Shown: one piece after another, positions 34,981 through 43,395 of the stretch
How positions within the stretch are numbered: the first letter of the stretch is position 1
How the letters are laid out: the number at the start of each line of letters is the position of its first letter
Source: CBFHMJ01 sp965656875
GTDB taxonomy: Bacteria; Pseudomonadota; Gammaproteobacteria; Enterobacterales; Alteromonadaceae
Reading direction: 5' to 3'
DNA: 51,959 nucleotides
Assembly (NCBI GenBank): GCA_965656875.1
Contig: CBFHMJ010000044.1
Location: 1 to 51,959, forward strand
The notes under the pieces: model-generated
What the model saw: only the letters and a program-made list of their open reading frames with translations
The model's database searches: none
What the model was told of the DNA's origin: nothing
Program-made: the position numbers and the translations under genes

Positions 34981-37900
34981 AAATAAATCCCTCAAGCTGT
35001 TATCGATAACTAAATCGAAAGCCAAAATGAACGAATTTGGTTTGGATGAAGAACATCATATTCGTCTAGCAGAGTCACCCAATGAATTGCTGCTTATGAC
35101 TATCGCAATACTTGGTGATTTATGCCGGGAAGAGTTGTCTGAAAAGGTTAATCCTGAATATATTGAGAAACGTCGGCCAGAGCTAAGAAACGCTGCCAGA
35201 TACTTTGATGCGCTTGTCGAGTCAAAGTTGCAATCAAACTATGATTATTACCTGTGCCTGCTGGGGGCTGCATCATACTACTTAGCAGATATGCCAGGTA
35301 GCGCAGCAGTATTAGCGGAAAAAGCCCAACTAAAAGAGTTTATTACGAAATCGGGAATAGAACTGACCTTAATGTGGTTATTGAAAGGTCAAAAAGCAGG
35401 GCCATTTTTAAAAATCCATCCTCCCACGCATGATCTAATGGTCGATTTGGGTTTAAGGTTTCAATCGTTCATGGATGGTAACCGTCCCACTTCTTTCCTC
35501 AATGAATGTCGTGATGAAGTCCTCGTTCTGGTTAAATCACTTCGATCCTATTTCCATGAAAATGGCACGGATCGAGAGTTACTCATAGCGGATATCATCG
35601 CTTCGATAGTTATTAGAAAGCTAAGGCATTCATCGTTCAATTTACTACCGCGCTATTCAGAGCTCCCGGTAGAGCAATGGCTAACAGCCCTTTCTAAAGA
35701 GACTTTTGTAAAAGAGTTATGGCCTGCACAACGCTTGCTCGGAGAAGCTGGCGTATTTAAAGGAAAATCTGCCGTAGTGCAACTCCCTACAAGTGCTGGT
35801 AAGACCAAATCAGCAGAATTGATTATTCGCTCCGCGTTTTTATCGAAAAGAGCATCGACAGCTGTAATAATCGCGCCTTTTCGATCGTTGTGTAGAGAAA
35901 TTACTGACTCGCTGAACGTAGCTTTTAAAGACGAGGATGTGTTAGTTAACCAGCTAAACGATGTTCCGCAGATAGATGAATTTGATATCGCCCTGTTCTC
36001 TCAACTATTTGAAACTAATGAAGCGATAACTCTTTCACCTTCTATTGTTGTTGCTACCCCGGAAAAACTGGTTTATTTGCTTCGCCATAAGCCTGAATTG
36101 GCTGAGGCTATCTCACTGGTTATTTACGACGAAGGACATCAGTTTGATACAGGCTCTCGAGGAGTAACTTATGAACTTCTTCTGACGAGCCTGAAGCAAA
36201 AACTACGGACAGATACACAACATGTATTAATTTCAGCCGTATTGCCTAATGCCGCTTCAATTGGGGATTGGTTATATGCTGGCGAAGGTGAAGTGGTTAA
36301 TGGCGCAGAGTGCTTATCAACTGAGCGCAGTGTAGCGTTTAGTAGCTGGCAAACTAGGCTTGGCCAATTTCGCTACGTTGATCCGTTGAATCCTAATTCC
36401 GAAGAATTCTTTGTTCCAAGAGTTTTAGAGTCATTACCAATACCCTTAAAGGGGCGTGAGACTGTTCAGAGATTTTTTCCACCGAAAGATGATAAATCAT
36501 TAGTTGCAGCTTACCTTGGAATTAAACTGTCACAACATGGACCAGTCGCTGTATTTTGTGGGCAAAAGAGTTCCGTTATTAAAATATGTCGTGAGGTAAT
36601 TAAACCTCTCGAAAGAATCAAGGGTCTTCATGCACCGATAGTTAATAGCAATCGGAAAGAAATTGAAAAAATTGGACACTTGGCAGAGCTTCATCTGGGC
36701 GCCTCGTCTGTAGTAACCAAAGCGATTCGGCAAGGCATACTTCCTCACAGTGCCAATATCCCAAACGGTTTGCGTATTTCAGTTGAGTCAGCCATGGATA
36801 AGGGGTTCGGTCAATGCGTTATTTGTACGTCAACCTTAGCTCAAGGTGTAAATCTGCCAATTAAATACCTGGTTGTGTCCGGGGTTTTTCAAGGTGAAAA
36901 GCTTATTTCAACGCGTGATTTCCATAATCTATTAGGTAGAGCTGGAAGAGCAGGAAAACATACAGAGGGAAGTATTATTTTTGCAGATACGGAACTGTTT
37001 GATCAGAAACAAGCTGGGAAAAGGCGGCAGTGGGCTCAGGTTGGTGCGTTGCTCGATCCTACAAAATCAGAGCACTGTACCAGTAGCCTTTTGACCTTGG
37101 TCCAGCCATTTCATGATGATCCTTTTACTCTTGATCCAATTAAATTTTTGGAGTCCCCTGAAAAGTACGAACAGCGTTGCTTAACAGCCGCAGCCGGGCG
37201 GGAAAATACAGGTTTATCTTCCCTGATAAAGCAAATGAGATATCGACTTAAATTCATCAAGAGTTTAGAGAGTTTCCTGTTGGCAAATAGCAGTGATGAC
37301 ACTCTTACTGAAGAAGCGCTGGCCGAGCTTTCAACAGATACTTTCGCCTATTCACTTGCAAACGTTGATGAAAAGGAAAAATTAAAAACGGTATTTACTC
37401 TTGTCGCAGAACGAATCCGCGAAATAGCACCGGAGAAGCGTGCTTTTTATGGGAAAGCTCTTTTAGGTATTAAAGAGCTTGAAAAGTTAGAAAAATGGTT
37501 AAATGAGAATGTTGAGGCTCTTGAGGAAGATCTTTCACTAGAAGAATTATTAGAAATCGTTTGGCCGGTAATTGAAGAGTTAGGAATGGATAACAATCTA
37601 GGTAAGCTTTTAGGTGAAGGGGCCGGGCTTTATATCGCACGCCTATGGTGCGCTGGCACTTCTTACCAGAAAATACTGAGCGAATCAGATAAAAGTAGCT
37701 TTAAGTTTAAAGCTGGGAAACAACAGCGAAAACTGAAAATGGAAAATATCATAGATATATGTGATAGCTGCTTAGGATATGACGCAATGTTGATAGTTGG
37801 TGCTTGCGCAGATTTGTTAGAGAACATGTTCTCTGTGCCTGATATCGCAGAATTATTCAGGAGACTACAAGCTTCGTTAAGAGTTGGCTTAGGTGATGAA

Positions 37901-38089
37901 CTAGAGAAATGGCTGTATTCAAAGGGATTAGCTGATCGTGTCATTGCCAGAGATATTAGTGATGTAATTCGCAGTGCTGAGCAACCAATCGCATATCTTG
38001 ATGAATCTGTATTCGAAGAATTCAAAGACAGAATTACTAACAGGTTAAATCACTATCCATCGGTGTTTTATGATGCAGTATATGGTTGA
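34970..38089 (+). CDS. hamB: Hachiman system helicase HamB
   Basis: 1039 residues from the ATG at 34970, chosen over an upstream start because GAGAGGG lies 6 bases before it. Superfamily 2 helicase motifs are: LPTSAGKTKSAEL (Walker A) at about residue 270, YDEGHQFD (motif II) at about 386, and LLGRAGRAGKHTEG (motif VI) at about 655. The long N-terminal helical domain and the C-terminal helical region fit HamB. Known HamB binds and monitors DNA ends and unleashes HamA. It is the last gene of the operon; the region behind it converges on a RhuM gene. Confidence 0.93.
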   Translation: MKFENKSLKLLSITKSKAKMNEFGLDEEHHIRLAESPNELLLMTIAILGDLCREELSEKVNPEYIEKRRPELRNAARYFDALVESKLQSNYDYYLCLLGAASYYLADMPGSAAVLAEKAQLKEFITKSGIELTLMWLLKGQKAGPFLKIHPPTHDLMVDLGLRFQSFMDGNRPTSFLNECRDEVLVLVKSLRSYFHENGTDRELLIADIIASIVIRKLRHSSFNLLPRYSELPVEQWLTALSKETFVKELWPAQRLLGEAGVFKGKSAVVQLPTSAGKTKSAELIIRSAFLSKRASTAVIIAPFRSLCREITDSLNVAFKDEDVLVNQLNDVPQIDEFDIALFSQLFETNEAITLSPSIVVATPEKLVYLLRHKPELAEAISLVIYDEGHQFDTGSRGVTYELLLTSLKQKLRTDTQHVLISAVLPNAASIGDWLYAGEGEVVNGAECLSTERSVAFSSWQTRLGQFRYVDPLNPNSEEFFVPRVLESLPIPLKGRETVQRFFPPKDDKSLVAAYLGIKLSQHGPVAVFCGQKSSVIKICREVIKPLERIKGLHAPIVNSNRKEIEKIGHLAELHLGASSVVTKAIRQGILPHSANIPNGLRISVESAMDKGFGQCVICTSTLAQGVNLPIKYLVVSGVFQGEKLISTRDFHNLLGRAGRAGKHTEGSIIFADTELFDQKQAGKRRQWAQVGALLDPTKSEHCTSSLLTLVQPFHDDPFTLDPIKFLESPEKYEQRCLTAAAGRENTGLSSLIKQMRYRLKFIKSLESFLLANSSDDTLTEEALAELSTDTFAYSLANVDEKEKLKTVFTLVAERIREIAPEKRAFYGKALLGIKELEKLEKWLNENVEALEEDLSLEELLEIVWPVIEELGMDNNLGKLLGEGAGLYIARLWCAGTSYQKILSESDKSSFKFKAGKQQRKLKMENIIDICDSCLGYDAMLIVGACADLLENMFSVPDIAELFRRLQASLRVGLGDELEKWLYSKGLADRVIARDISDVIRSAEQPIAYLDESVFEEFKDRITNRLNHYPSVFYDAVYG

Positions 38090-38274
38090 TAGATTGCAGG
38101 GTATAAAAAGCAGCTGCACACTTTTATCGTCTTGACTCCGTTGAAAAACCAGAACCCATTTATTTACAAAGTTCTATGAGGTGATGGGGCCTTCGGCTAT
38201 TTGCCATTCCTTGTTGTATTTGTCTAATACAATGAAGTTATTGGACTTAGCGATTGTTTTATATTCAACCATAA

Positions 38275-39324
38275 CTAGTTGTCCTTTTTCTTATTATCGT
38301 GATCTAGTAATTTTTGAATTTCGCGGTCAAAGTCCGATTCGTACCGCTTATCTTGTACTATGCGATATTTTTCAAATTCGCTTTCAGCATGGGCTTTAGC
38401 AATAGAAGCCGTCACTTCTCCAGCGTCTTGCAATACTTTACGATCGGTAGCGTCAATAAATCGATTAAGCCTTAACTCCCAATCAGTCATGGTCATAGGT
38501 ATTTGCCGCAATGCCATATCTTCTGCCAAATCCAGATACGCGTTTACCAGCCTTTGCAGCTGCGCAAGTTCGTTATCGGTTAAATAATTCTTGGCAATAC
38601 TCACATCAAATTTTTGAATTTTTCCTTGTGGTGCTGCTTTCCACGAGGTTAATCCCATTCGATCTTTTTCGGCATCAGCTCGATTGTAAACAACTTCTGC
38701 GGCCGTTTGGCCATGAATCGCCCAGTGTAATTTACTTTGAACCGTCGAAAAAAAACGCTTGGTAACTTGCCCAGTAACATCATAATCAATTGCTGTAGCG
38801 TAAATATCGGTAATTTTTTGATAAAACTTTCGTTCACTCAGGCGTATTTCACGAATACGCTCTAATTGTTCTTCAAAGTATTTTTTGCCTAACACAGTAC
38901 CATCGTTTTTTAAGCGTTCATCATCCATGGCAAACCCTTTAATGGTGTATTCGTTAATGACCCCCGTTGCCCATTTTCGAAACTGCACCGCGCGCTCTGA
39001 ATTCACCTTGTAGCCTACCGCAATAGTCGCAGCCAATTTATAATGCTTAGTATTGTAATTTTTGCCATCTTTGGCAGTTATTCGATAATCTCGAATAACT
39101 GAATCTTGTTGTAATTCACTGTCGGCAAAAATCTTTTTGAGGTGATAATTAATGGTATGGGTTTCGACATCATATAACTCGCCCATCATTTTCTGACTTA
39201 ACCAAATATCTTCATCGGCATAAATAGCTTCAACGCCACTTTCTCCCGTGGCGGCAATAAAAGTAAGGTATTCGGCTGCTGATGAGCGGATGTTGGTGGG
39301 GAATATATTGTTCGAATTAGTCAT
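38275..39324 (-). CDS. rhuM: RhuM-family protein
   Basis: 349 residues matching the virulence-protein RhuM family throughout. It has an N-terminal DNA-binding-like part (IWLSQKMMGELYDVETHTIN, with KNYNTKHYKLAATIAVGYKV) and a helical C-terminus (TGQVTKRFFSTVQSKLHWAI, and QGKIQKFDVSIAKNYLTDNE). Despite the name, the function is not established; RhuM genes are common neighbours of type I restriction loci and defence islands, and some have toxin-like (Fic/Doc-linked) associations. It is oriented towards hamB with about 185 bp between the stops, so it has its own promoter. Confidence 0.9.
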   Translation of the reverse strand: MTNSNNIFPTNIRSSAAEYLTFIAATGESGVEAIYADEDIWLSQKMMGELYDVETHTINYHLKKIFADSELQQDSVIRDYRITAKDGKNYNTKHYKLAATIAVGYKVNSERAVQFRKWATGVINEYTIKGFAMDDERLKNDGTVLGKKYFEEQLERIREIRLSERKFYQKITDIYATAIDYDVTGQVTKRFFSTVQSKLHWAIHGQTAAEVVYNRADAEKDRMGLTSWKAAPQGKIQKFDVSIAKNYLTDNELAQLQRLVNAYLDLAEDMALRQIPMTMTDWELRLNRFIDATDRKVLQDAGEVTASIAKAHAESEFEKYRIVQDKRYESDFDREIQKLLDHDNKKKDN

Positions 39325-39834
39325 TTTGTGCTTCCAGCTTCCAGTAGCTGTAGTTATCTACTCAGTTATCTAAAAGAAGTTTAACCATCTGCTTTTCTTG
39401 AGGACCTGGCTCAGCAACAGCTGCATTTGAATGAGTACTGTGGCTCGTAAATTGAATAATTCGGTTTAAATAACCTTGTTTATCGCCTGATACAGTATCG
39501 GTAGCCATTATCAATACCAGCTTCCGCAAAATATAACTTTACATCCTGTAGCGATTTGGTTGTCAGCTTGTACAAAATATTGAAGCACTGATAGTTCCCA
39601 TCATTATTCTCTTGTATATCAAAGACAGTGTCGCCACTAACCCTGCTCACTCAGCTATCAGTGACTTAATAAATCCCCTACGCTTCATAACAAGAAAAAA
39701 TCTTCACCAAACCACATGAGAATCTTCCTTTGCCTGGAAACAACTTTTTGTAGCAAGCGGTGCCTGCCATATTCGCCTTTAAAAGGATAATTATCCCAAT
39801 TTCTTTTTTTCCAATACCCCTTAAAGCCCCCCCC
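39325..39834. other. Intergenic region with two small, doubtful minus-strand frames
   Basis: Two overlapping minus-strand frames can be read: 39480-39650 (56 codons from GTG, containing VFDIQENNDGNYQCFNILYK and LYFAEAGIDNGYRY) and 39366-39508 (47 codons from ATG, ending KQMVKLLLDN). Both look protein-like but neither has a good ribosome site and they are in different frames, which fits one decayed gene with a frameshift. The rest (39660-39834) shows no feature. Confidence 0.4.
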
Positions 39835-40407
39835 TCAATCCGGATACAAATAAACATCCTCGTTTGTCACCTGCTTGGCGCGTAGTGACACGTTGCGGCG
39901 TTTCAGGTTGCAAATCGGGCAATCCAGAAGTTTGAAATGTTGGTTCGCGACCGTTAAAAAATGCGTTCCGCAATCACATCGTTCAAAACGCGATAAACCG
40001 ATGCGTAAATCCCGAGCCAGTATCCAGCCGTGGTTGATGGACATGGGCATCCAGGCGCGGGAAGGTGGTAACGTCAGGCGCTCAGCGATATCCGTGTACT
40101 GATGAAAGGCGGTGATCAGCGAATCGATATCAATTTGTTCATAGCAGGCCGGGCCTGCTATTTTCTGATAAAACCCCATCAACAGGCTGCAATGAATTTG
40201 TGCCCCCCGGGTTTTCATAATTGCGTCGGAGCCGGGAATTGAACCGGGCTTGGGCGGATAACCCATGTCTTTAATCATCCGGCGCACCAGATAAAACGGC
40301 AACCCGGTTTCCAGCGCGATAATACTCGTGCGAAATCCATGCTCAATCAAATGACAGGCCCGGGTGACTTTCTGATGTTTTTCCAGGGTATAAATCAGGT
40401 TGCTCAT
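39835..40407 (-). CDS. flhC: FlhC-type flagellar/master transcriptional regulator subunit
   Basis: 190 residues from the ATG at 40407, which has AGGGA 7 bases upstream and begins 4 bases after the flhD stop. The C-terminus carries the FlhC zinc-binding signature: CDCGTHFLTVANQ then LLDCPIC, with four cysteines in the same spacing as the enterobacterial protein. The N-terminus has a helical DNA-binding-like part (ACHLIEHGFRTSIIALETGL). In enterobacteria FlhC joins FlhD as the FlhD4C2 activator of flagellar class II genes. No flagellar genes are nearby, so the target may be distant or different. Confidence 0.9.
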   Translation of the reverse strand: MSNLIYTLEKHQKVTRACHLIEHGFRTSIIALETGLPFYLVRRMIKDMGYPPKPGSIPGSDAIMKTRGAQIHCSLLMGFYQKIAGPACYEQIDIDSLITAFHQYTDIAERLTLPPSRAWMPMSINHGWILARDLRIGLSRFERCDCGTHFLTVANQHFKLLDCPICNLKRRNVSLRAKQVTNEDVYLYPD

Positions 40408-40411
40408 TGGC

Positions 40412-40810
40412 TTATCCCTTATAGGTAGCATCTGTTGATGACAACAGATACGCCAGAAACGGCAGTTCGTTACCCTCGTCTTCCAGCATTTCTAACAAAT
40501 GCTCCTGATGCCCTTTTGGTTTAAAAATTAAATACGGACAACCCGCAGCCCGGGCCAGGCCCTGGTCTGAGACATTGGGTAACACATCAATAATCGAGGC
40601 ATGCACACCAAAAATCCGTTTCACCTCAAACGGTGCAATGCGCGACAGACTGCGTAGCGTGTGTAAAAAGCTGAGATTGACCCGGTAAACCTCCTGGCGA
40701 ACCAACTCATCCAGCTTGTGCTTACTGTTATCACTGCCATTGAGCGAGGGAGCGTCAAGCCCGGCAAACCCAATGGTGGCTGTTTCAGGGGAGTCGTTTA
40801 ACCGCGTCAT
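40412..40810 (-). CDS. flhD: FlhD-type transcriptional activator subunit
   Basis: 132 residues, a little longer than the usual 116-119. The core aligns with FlhD from EVYRVNLSFLHTLRSLSRI through GVHASIIDVLPNVSDQGLAR to PYLIFKP. The first 35 residues are an extra low-complexity leader. AGGAAG lies 6 bases before the start. It is followed by flhC and overlaps the upstream small gene by 26 bases. It is expected to form the heteromeric activator with FlhC. Confidence 0.85.
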   Translation of the reverse strand: MTRLNDSPETATIGFAGLDAPSLNGSDNSKHKLDELVRQEVYRVNLSFLHTLRSLSRIAPFEVKRIFGVHASIIDVLPNVSDQGLARAAGCPYLIFKPKGHQEHLLEMLEDEGNELPFLAYLLSSTDATYKG

Positions 40811-41054
40811 GTTTCTTCCTTTTATAGTGGTTTATCGTAGAATTCAGACGTAATAACTGCTCTATTGCGCGGTCTTGCGACAGCAAAATATTAAATCGCT
40901 GTGCGTTGGCCTGGTGCCCAATAAGAATATCAATGACATCTGCTTCGCCGCCGGTGTAATTGAAATCAAAGAGCACATCAGGCGGCAAACATCGGCCACT
41001 GCTCATTACTTCAAACAACACCTGGTTAATTTCTGTTTGTGAGCATGGTTTCAT
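40785..41054 (-). CDS. Small protein of unknown function in the flhDC operon
   Basis: 89 residues from the ATG at 41054; this start is set by an AGGAG ribosome site 7-8 bases upstream and by its location 5 bases behind the stop of the XRE gene. Contents include INQVLFEVMSSGRCLPPDVL and VIDILIGHQANAQRFNILLS, with a basic C-terminus. There is no membrane helix and no domain I recognise. The overlap with flhD suggests translational coupling, so it may modulate FlhDC or share its control. Function unknown. Confidence 0.7.
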   Translation of the reverse strand: MKPCSQTEINQVLFEVMSSGRCLPPDVLFDFNYTGGEADVIDILIGHQANAQRFNILLSQDRAIEQLLRLNSTINHYKRKKHDAVKRLP

Positions 41055-41059
41055 GGTTA

Positions 41060-41356
41060 TTACTCCTGGCCCGGGCCACCAGCAGATGAATCGGGATAAT
41101 TGGCCGACAACTGGATATTCGCCAGCGTTACTGCGGGGTTCAGCCCGAGCGATTCGCAATAAATGATGAATTCGCCGATATCAATGCGTCGTTCTGCATT
41201 TTCGACTTTAGAGATGAAGGAATGAGGGACCGATAAGCGCTTACCAAGGGCCCGCATCGGTAAATTGGCTTCAATTCGTTGTTTTTTTAGTACCTCACCT
41301 GTGATGAGTAAGTAAGGTTTGTTGTTGCGCAGTAACATAGGTTGTGAAGGGTACAT
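41060..41356 (-). CDS. XRE-family helix-turn-helix regulator, first gene of the flhDC operon
   Basis: 98 residues with a Cro/C1-type helix-turn-helix (LKKQRIEANLPMRALGKRLS, then VPHSFISKVENAERRIDIGE). The C-terminus is short and polar with no ligand domain. It heads a four-gene minus-strand operon (XRE, unknown, flhD, flhC) with spacings of 5 to -26 bases. This is an atypical setting for flhDC and suggests that the pair is controlled by, or acts with, this regulator. Confidence 0.88.
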   Translation of the reverse strand: MYPSQPMLLRNNKPYLLITGEVLKKQRIEANLPMRALGKRLSVPHSFISKVENAERRIDIGEFIIYCESLGLNPAVTLANIQLSANYPDSSAGGPGQE

Positions 41357-41439
41357 ATCAGGTTCTCACTTTGCTGATAAATCGTCCGTAAATCGACCTG
41401 TTAGCCGTATTAAAATCAGATGGATTATTGTATATTTTT

Positions 41440-41451
41440 CACTTTATAGTG
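41440..41451. promoter_or_regulatory. Short dyad upstream of the XRE-flhDC operon
   Basis: CACTTTATAGTG, a pair of CACT/AGTG half-sites 4 bases apart in an AT-rich stretch 84 bases upstream of the XRE start. It could be an operator for the XRE protein. The symmetry is short, so chance is possible. Confidence 0.35.
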
Positions 41452-41662
41452 ATTTTAATTAATGCGGATAATATTTTTAGAAACGCAGCAAGTCAAACAC
41501 TTTATGAATTTGTCGCGTCTGCATACAGGTATTTTAGTTAATTTAATGTTGATATATCAGCCGCTTGTTGATTAGAATAGCGACATCAAACCAATAATGT
41601 TAATTAATCGTTTATTCTCGTGGCGGTAAGCGGGAATTTATCAGGTATATAGAGAGTAATTT

Positions 41663-42154
41663 GTGGAGTTTTTAAGTACAGTCGGGTTTAAAATAAATGT
41701 AATAACAACGGTCACTTTTCTGTTGTGTTACTGGGCCTATAGAAATAAGAGCGCCCCGCTTGCTTCGGTTAGCCTTTCCTTTTTTGTCATATTTACTTTG
41801 TCGAATATTTCCGGTCCTTTTCTTTACGATATTAAAGGATCATGGAAGTGGTGGTTTTTATATTCTGCCAGCATCGATTTCATGCGATATTTCGCGCTTG
41901 TAAAATTAACAAAAGCCTCATCTCAGTTTAGAGAACCTCTATTGGTGATACGCTTCGGTTTAATCATCAATATCTTCGTATCTCTTATAACTCATTTCAA
42001 TTATGCAATCTTAAAACAAGATACACTTCTTGCTGAATACTCGACAATTACTAAAACGATCAATGTATTAGCCACACTTGCTCTTGCAAGTCCTGCTATT
42101 TGGTCATTCTTTTTTAATAAAAAGCTTGGGAAACTTAGTCATGGTGTACGTTAG
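41663..42154 (+). CDS. Small multi-spanning membrane protein of unknown function
   Basis: 163 residues from a GTG. Hydrophobic segments at about residues 7-25, 33-53, 60-75, 93-113 and 128-148 indicate four or five transmembrane helices. There are no motifs for transport or catalysis that I recognise. The preceding GAGAG may serve as ribosome site. It overlaps the next gene by 14 bases, and the two are probably co-expressed and form one membrane complex. The three tandem small genes follow on the same strand. Confidence 0.7.
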   Translation: MEFLSTVGFKINVITTVTFLLCYWAYRNKSAPLASVSLSFFVIFTLSNISGPFLYDIKGSWKWWFLYSASIDFMRYFALVKLTKASSQFREPLLVIRFGLIINIFVSLITHFNYAILKQDTLLAEYSTITKTINVLATLALASPAIWSFFFNKKLGKLSHGVR

Positions 42155-42569
42155 TTTTACTTGCATCGCAATGCTTCTAGTAATGTGTTTGTACGAAACA
42201 AATCACTTTGTTCGCAAATTAAGCCAACAAAGAGCACAAGAAGAAAAAACTGAAGAAGATTTGTTACGTTCCCTCGAAGAGATAAAAATTGAAAACATTT
42301 CACTACAAGATCAGTTAAATGTAATAAATGAAACAATAGAAGGTAATCATAACGATAATATTACTTATCTGACCCATGAAAAGATCATACAATCGAAAGC
42401 GCACGAATTAGCAATTAAACGGTATAACCTGCAAGAGGGACTGAATCTGAAAACGATCAGTATGAAAGATAAAGCATTAATGTCCATCTTATTAGACAGA
42501 GAAACCTGCAAAATCGGGCAACAATTGAAAGAAATTAAGCTACGAAAACAACAATCCAATTCGACATGA
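42141..42569 (+). CDS. Membrane-anchored coiled-coil protein with C-terminal helical domain
   Basis: 142 residues from the ATG at 42141; an upstream start at 42078 would lie deep inside the previous gene. One transmembrane helix (residues of about 3-20, SFTCIAMLLVMCLYET) is followed by a coiled coil (about 30-70, rich in E/K/L heptads). The C-terminus (HELAIKRYNLQEGLNLKTIS) could be a small DNA- or protein-binding helical domain. No family recognised. It is likely a partner of the multi-spanning protein with which it overlaps. Confidence 0.65.
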   Translation: MVYVSFTCIAMLLVMCLYETNHFVRKLSQQRAQEEKTEEDLLRSLEEIKIENISLQDQLNVINETIEGNHNDNITYLTHEKIIQSKAHELAIKRYNLQEGLNLKTISMKDKALMSILLDRETCKIGQQLKEIKLRKQQSNST

Positions 42570-42588
42570 TGATAATTTGAGGTGAAGT

Positions 42589-42807
42589 ATGAAAATCGAC
42601 GGCGCAAGCAGTTATATAACAACCCAGCAACTCCAATCCACGCCGACTCAGGCCCAGGCTCAGACCGTTCAACCATCTTCACCTCAAACGCTGGAAAGCG
42701 ATACCGTTCAGCTGTCCAGCAAAGGACAAGCCCTGCAACAGGGCACCGGCCCTGTCGATACAACAGATAATTCTGGTGGCGAAGTGCCACCTAGAGACGA
42801 TAACTAA
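42589..42807 (+). CDS. Tandem small-protein family, copy 1
   Basis: 72 residues, beginning MKIDGASSYITTQQLQSTPT and ending NSGGEVPPRDDN. A GAGGTGAAGT ribosome site lies directly upstream. There are no cysteines, signal peptide or membrane helix; the chain is rich in Q, S, T and P and probably disordered except for SDTVQLSSKGQALQQ, which could form a helix. Copies 2 and 3 follow at 21-base spacing. The S-D-T-V-Q-L-S-x-K-G motif is faintly like FlgM-type and flagellar export substrates, and flhDC is 1.8 kb away, but this is only a hint. Unknown function. Confidence 0.7.
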   Translation: MKIDGASSYITTQQLQSTPTQAQAQTVQPSSPQTLESDTVQLSSKGQALQQGTGPVDTTDNSGGEVPPRDDN

Positions 42808-42828
42808 TCCCAAATCATGAGGTGAAGC

Positions 42829-43041
42829 ATGAACATTAACGGCGCAAGCAGTTATATAACTACCCAGCAACTCCAGTCCACGCCGACTCAGGCTCAGACC
42901 GTTCAATCGTCTTCACCTCAAACGCTGGAAAGTGATACCGTGCAGCTGTCCAGTAAAGGACAAGCCCTGCAACAGGGTACCGGCCCTGTCGATACAACAG
43001 ATAATTCTGGTGGAGAACTTCCACCTAGAGACGACCACTAA
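42829..43041 (+). CDS. Tandem small-protein family, copy 2
   Basis: 70 residues, nearly identical to copy 1: it lacks two residues of the QAQAQ stretch, has N instead of K at position 2 and I instead of I/D swaps, and ends NSGGELPPRDDH. It has the same ribosome site (GAGGTGAAGC) and the same 21-base spacer as copy 1. The high DNA identity between copies 1 and 2 shows recent duplication with the reading frame preserved, which supports both being translated. Confidence 0.7.
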   Translation: MNINGASSYITTQQLQSTPTQAQTVQSSSPQTLESDTVQLSSKGQALQQGTGPVDTTDNSGGELPPRDDH

Positions 43042-43062
43042 TCCGAGACCATGAGGTGAAAT

Positions 43063-43287
43063 ATGAAAATTGACGGGGCAGACAGCTATCTTATTACTCA
43101 ACGGAGCCTGTCGACACTGACTCAGGACCGGGCTAAAGCCGCTCAATCATCTTCACCTCAAACACTGGACAGCGATACCGTACAATTGTCCAATAAAGGA
43201 CACGTGCTTCAACAAGTTAATGACGATGTCGTTGTTATTCATGCTGGCGATTCCGGTGGTGAACTGCCGCCCAGAGATGATCATTAA
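43063..43287 (+). CDS. Tandem small-protein family, divergent copy 3
   Basis: 74 residues. It conserves MKIDGA at the start, SSPQTLDSDTVQLSNKG in the middle and DSGGELPPRDDH at the end, while the segments between have changed. Conservation of the three blocks despite drift elsewhere argues that they are under selection. Ribosome site GAGGTGAAAT. It is the last member before the integron integrase remnant, which is on the other strand. Confidence 0.7.
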   Translation: MKIDGADSYLITQRSLSTLTQDRAKAAQSSSPQTLDSDTVQLSNKGHVLQQVNDDVVVIHAGDSGGELPPRDDH

Positions 43288-43395
43288 TGTCACGCTTACG
43301 TCTGGCTTTACGTCGTCGTTAAGTACGCTAAATACGCTCTTCATCAAAACCGTTTGTATAGCCCTTCCATAGCATTCAGGTTTCAACACCTTCAA

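Noticed and set aside
24507..39324. A prophage carrying the defence genes
   Set aside because: No phage structural, lysis or replication genes and no tyrosine integrase other than the integron remnant are present.
41663..42569. A frameshifted single gene
   Set aside because: The two frames overlap only by 14 bases with a natural ATG and have different character (multi-span versus coiled coil).
42679..43395. Minus-strand frames opposite the three small tandem genes
   Set aside because: They mirror the repeat, whereas the plus-strand frames each have a strong ribosome site and conserved ends.
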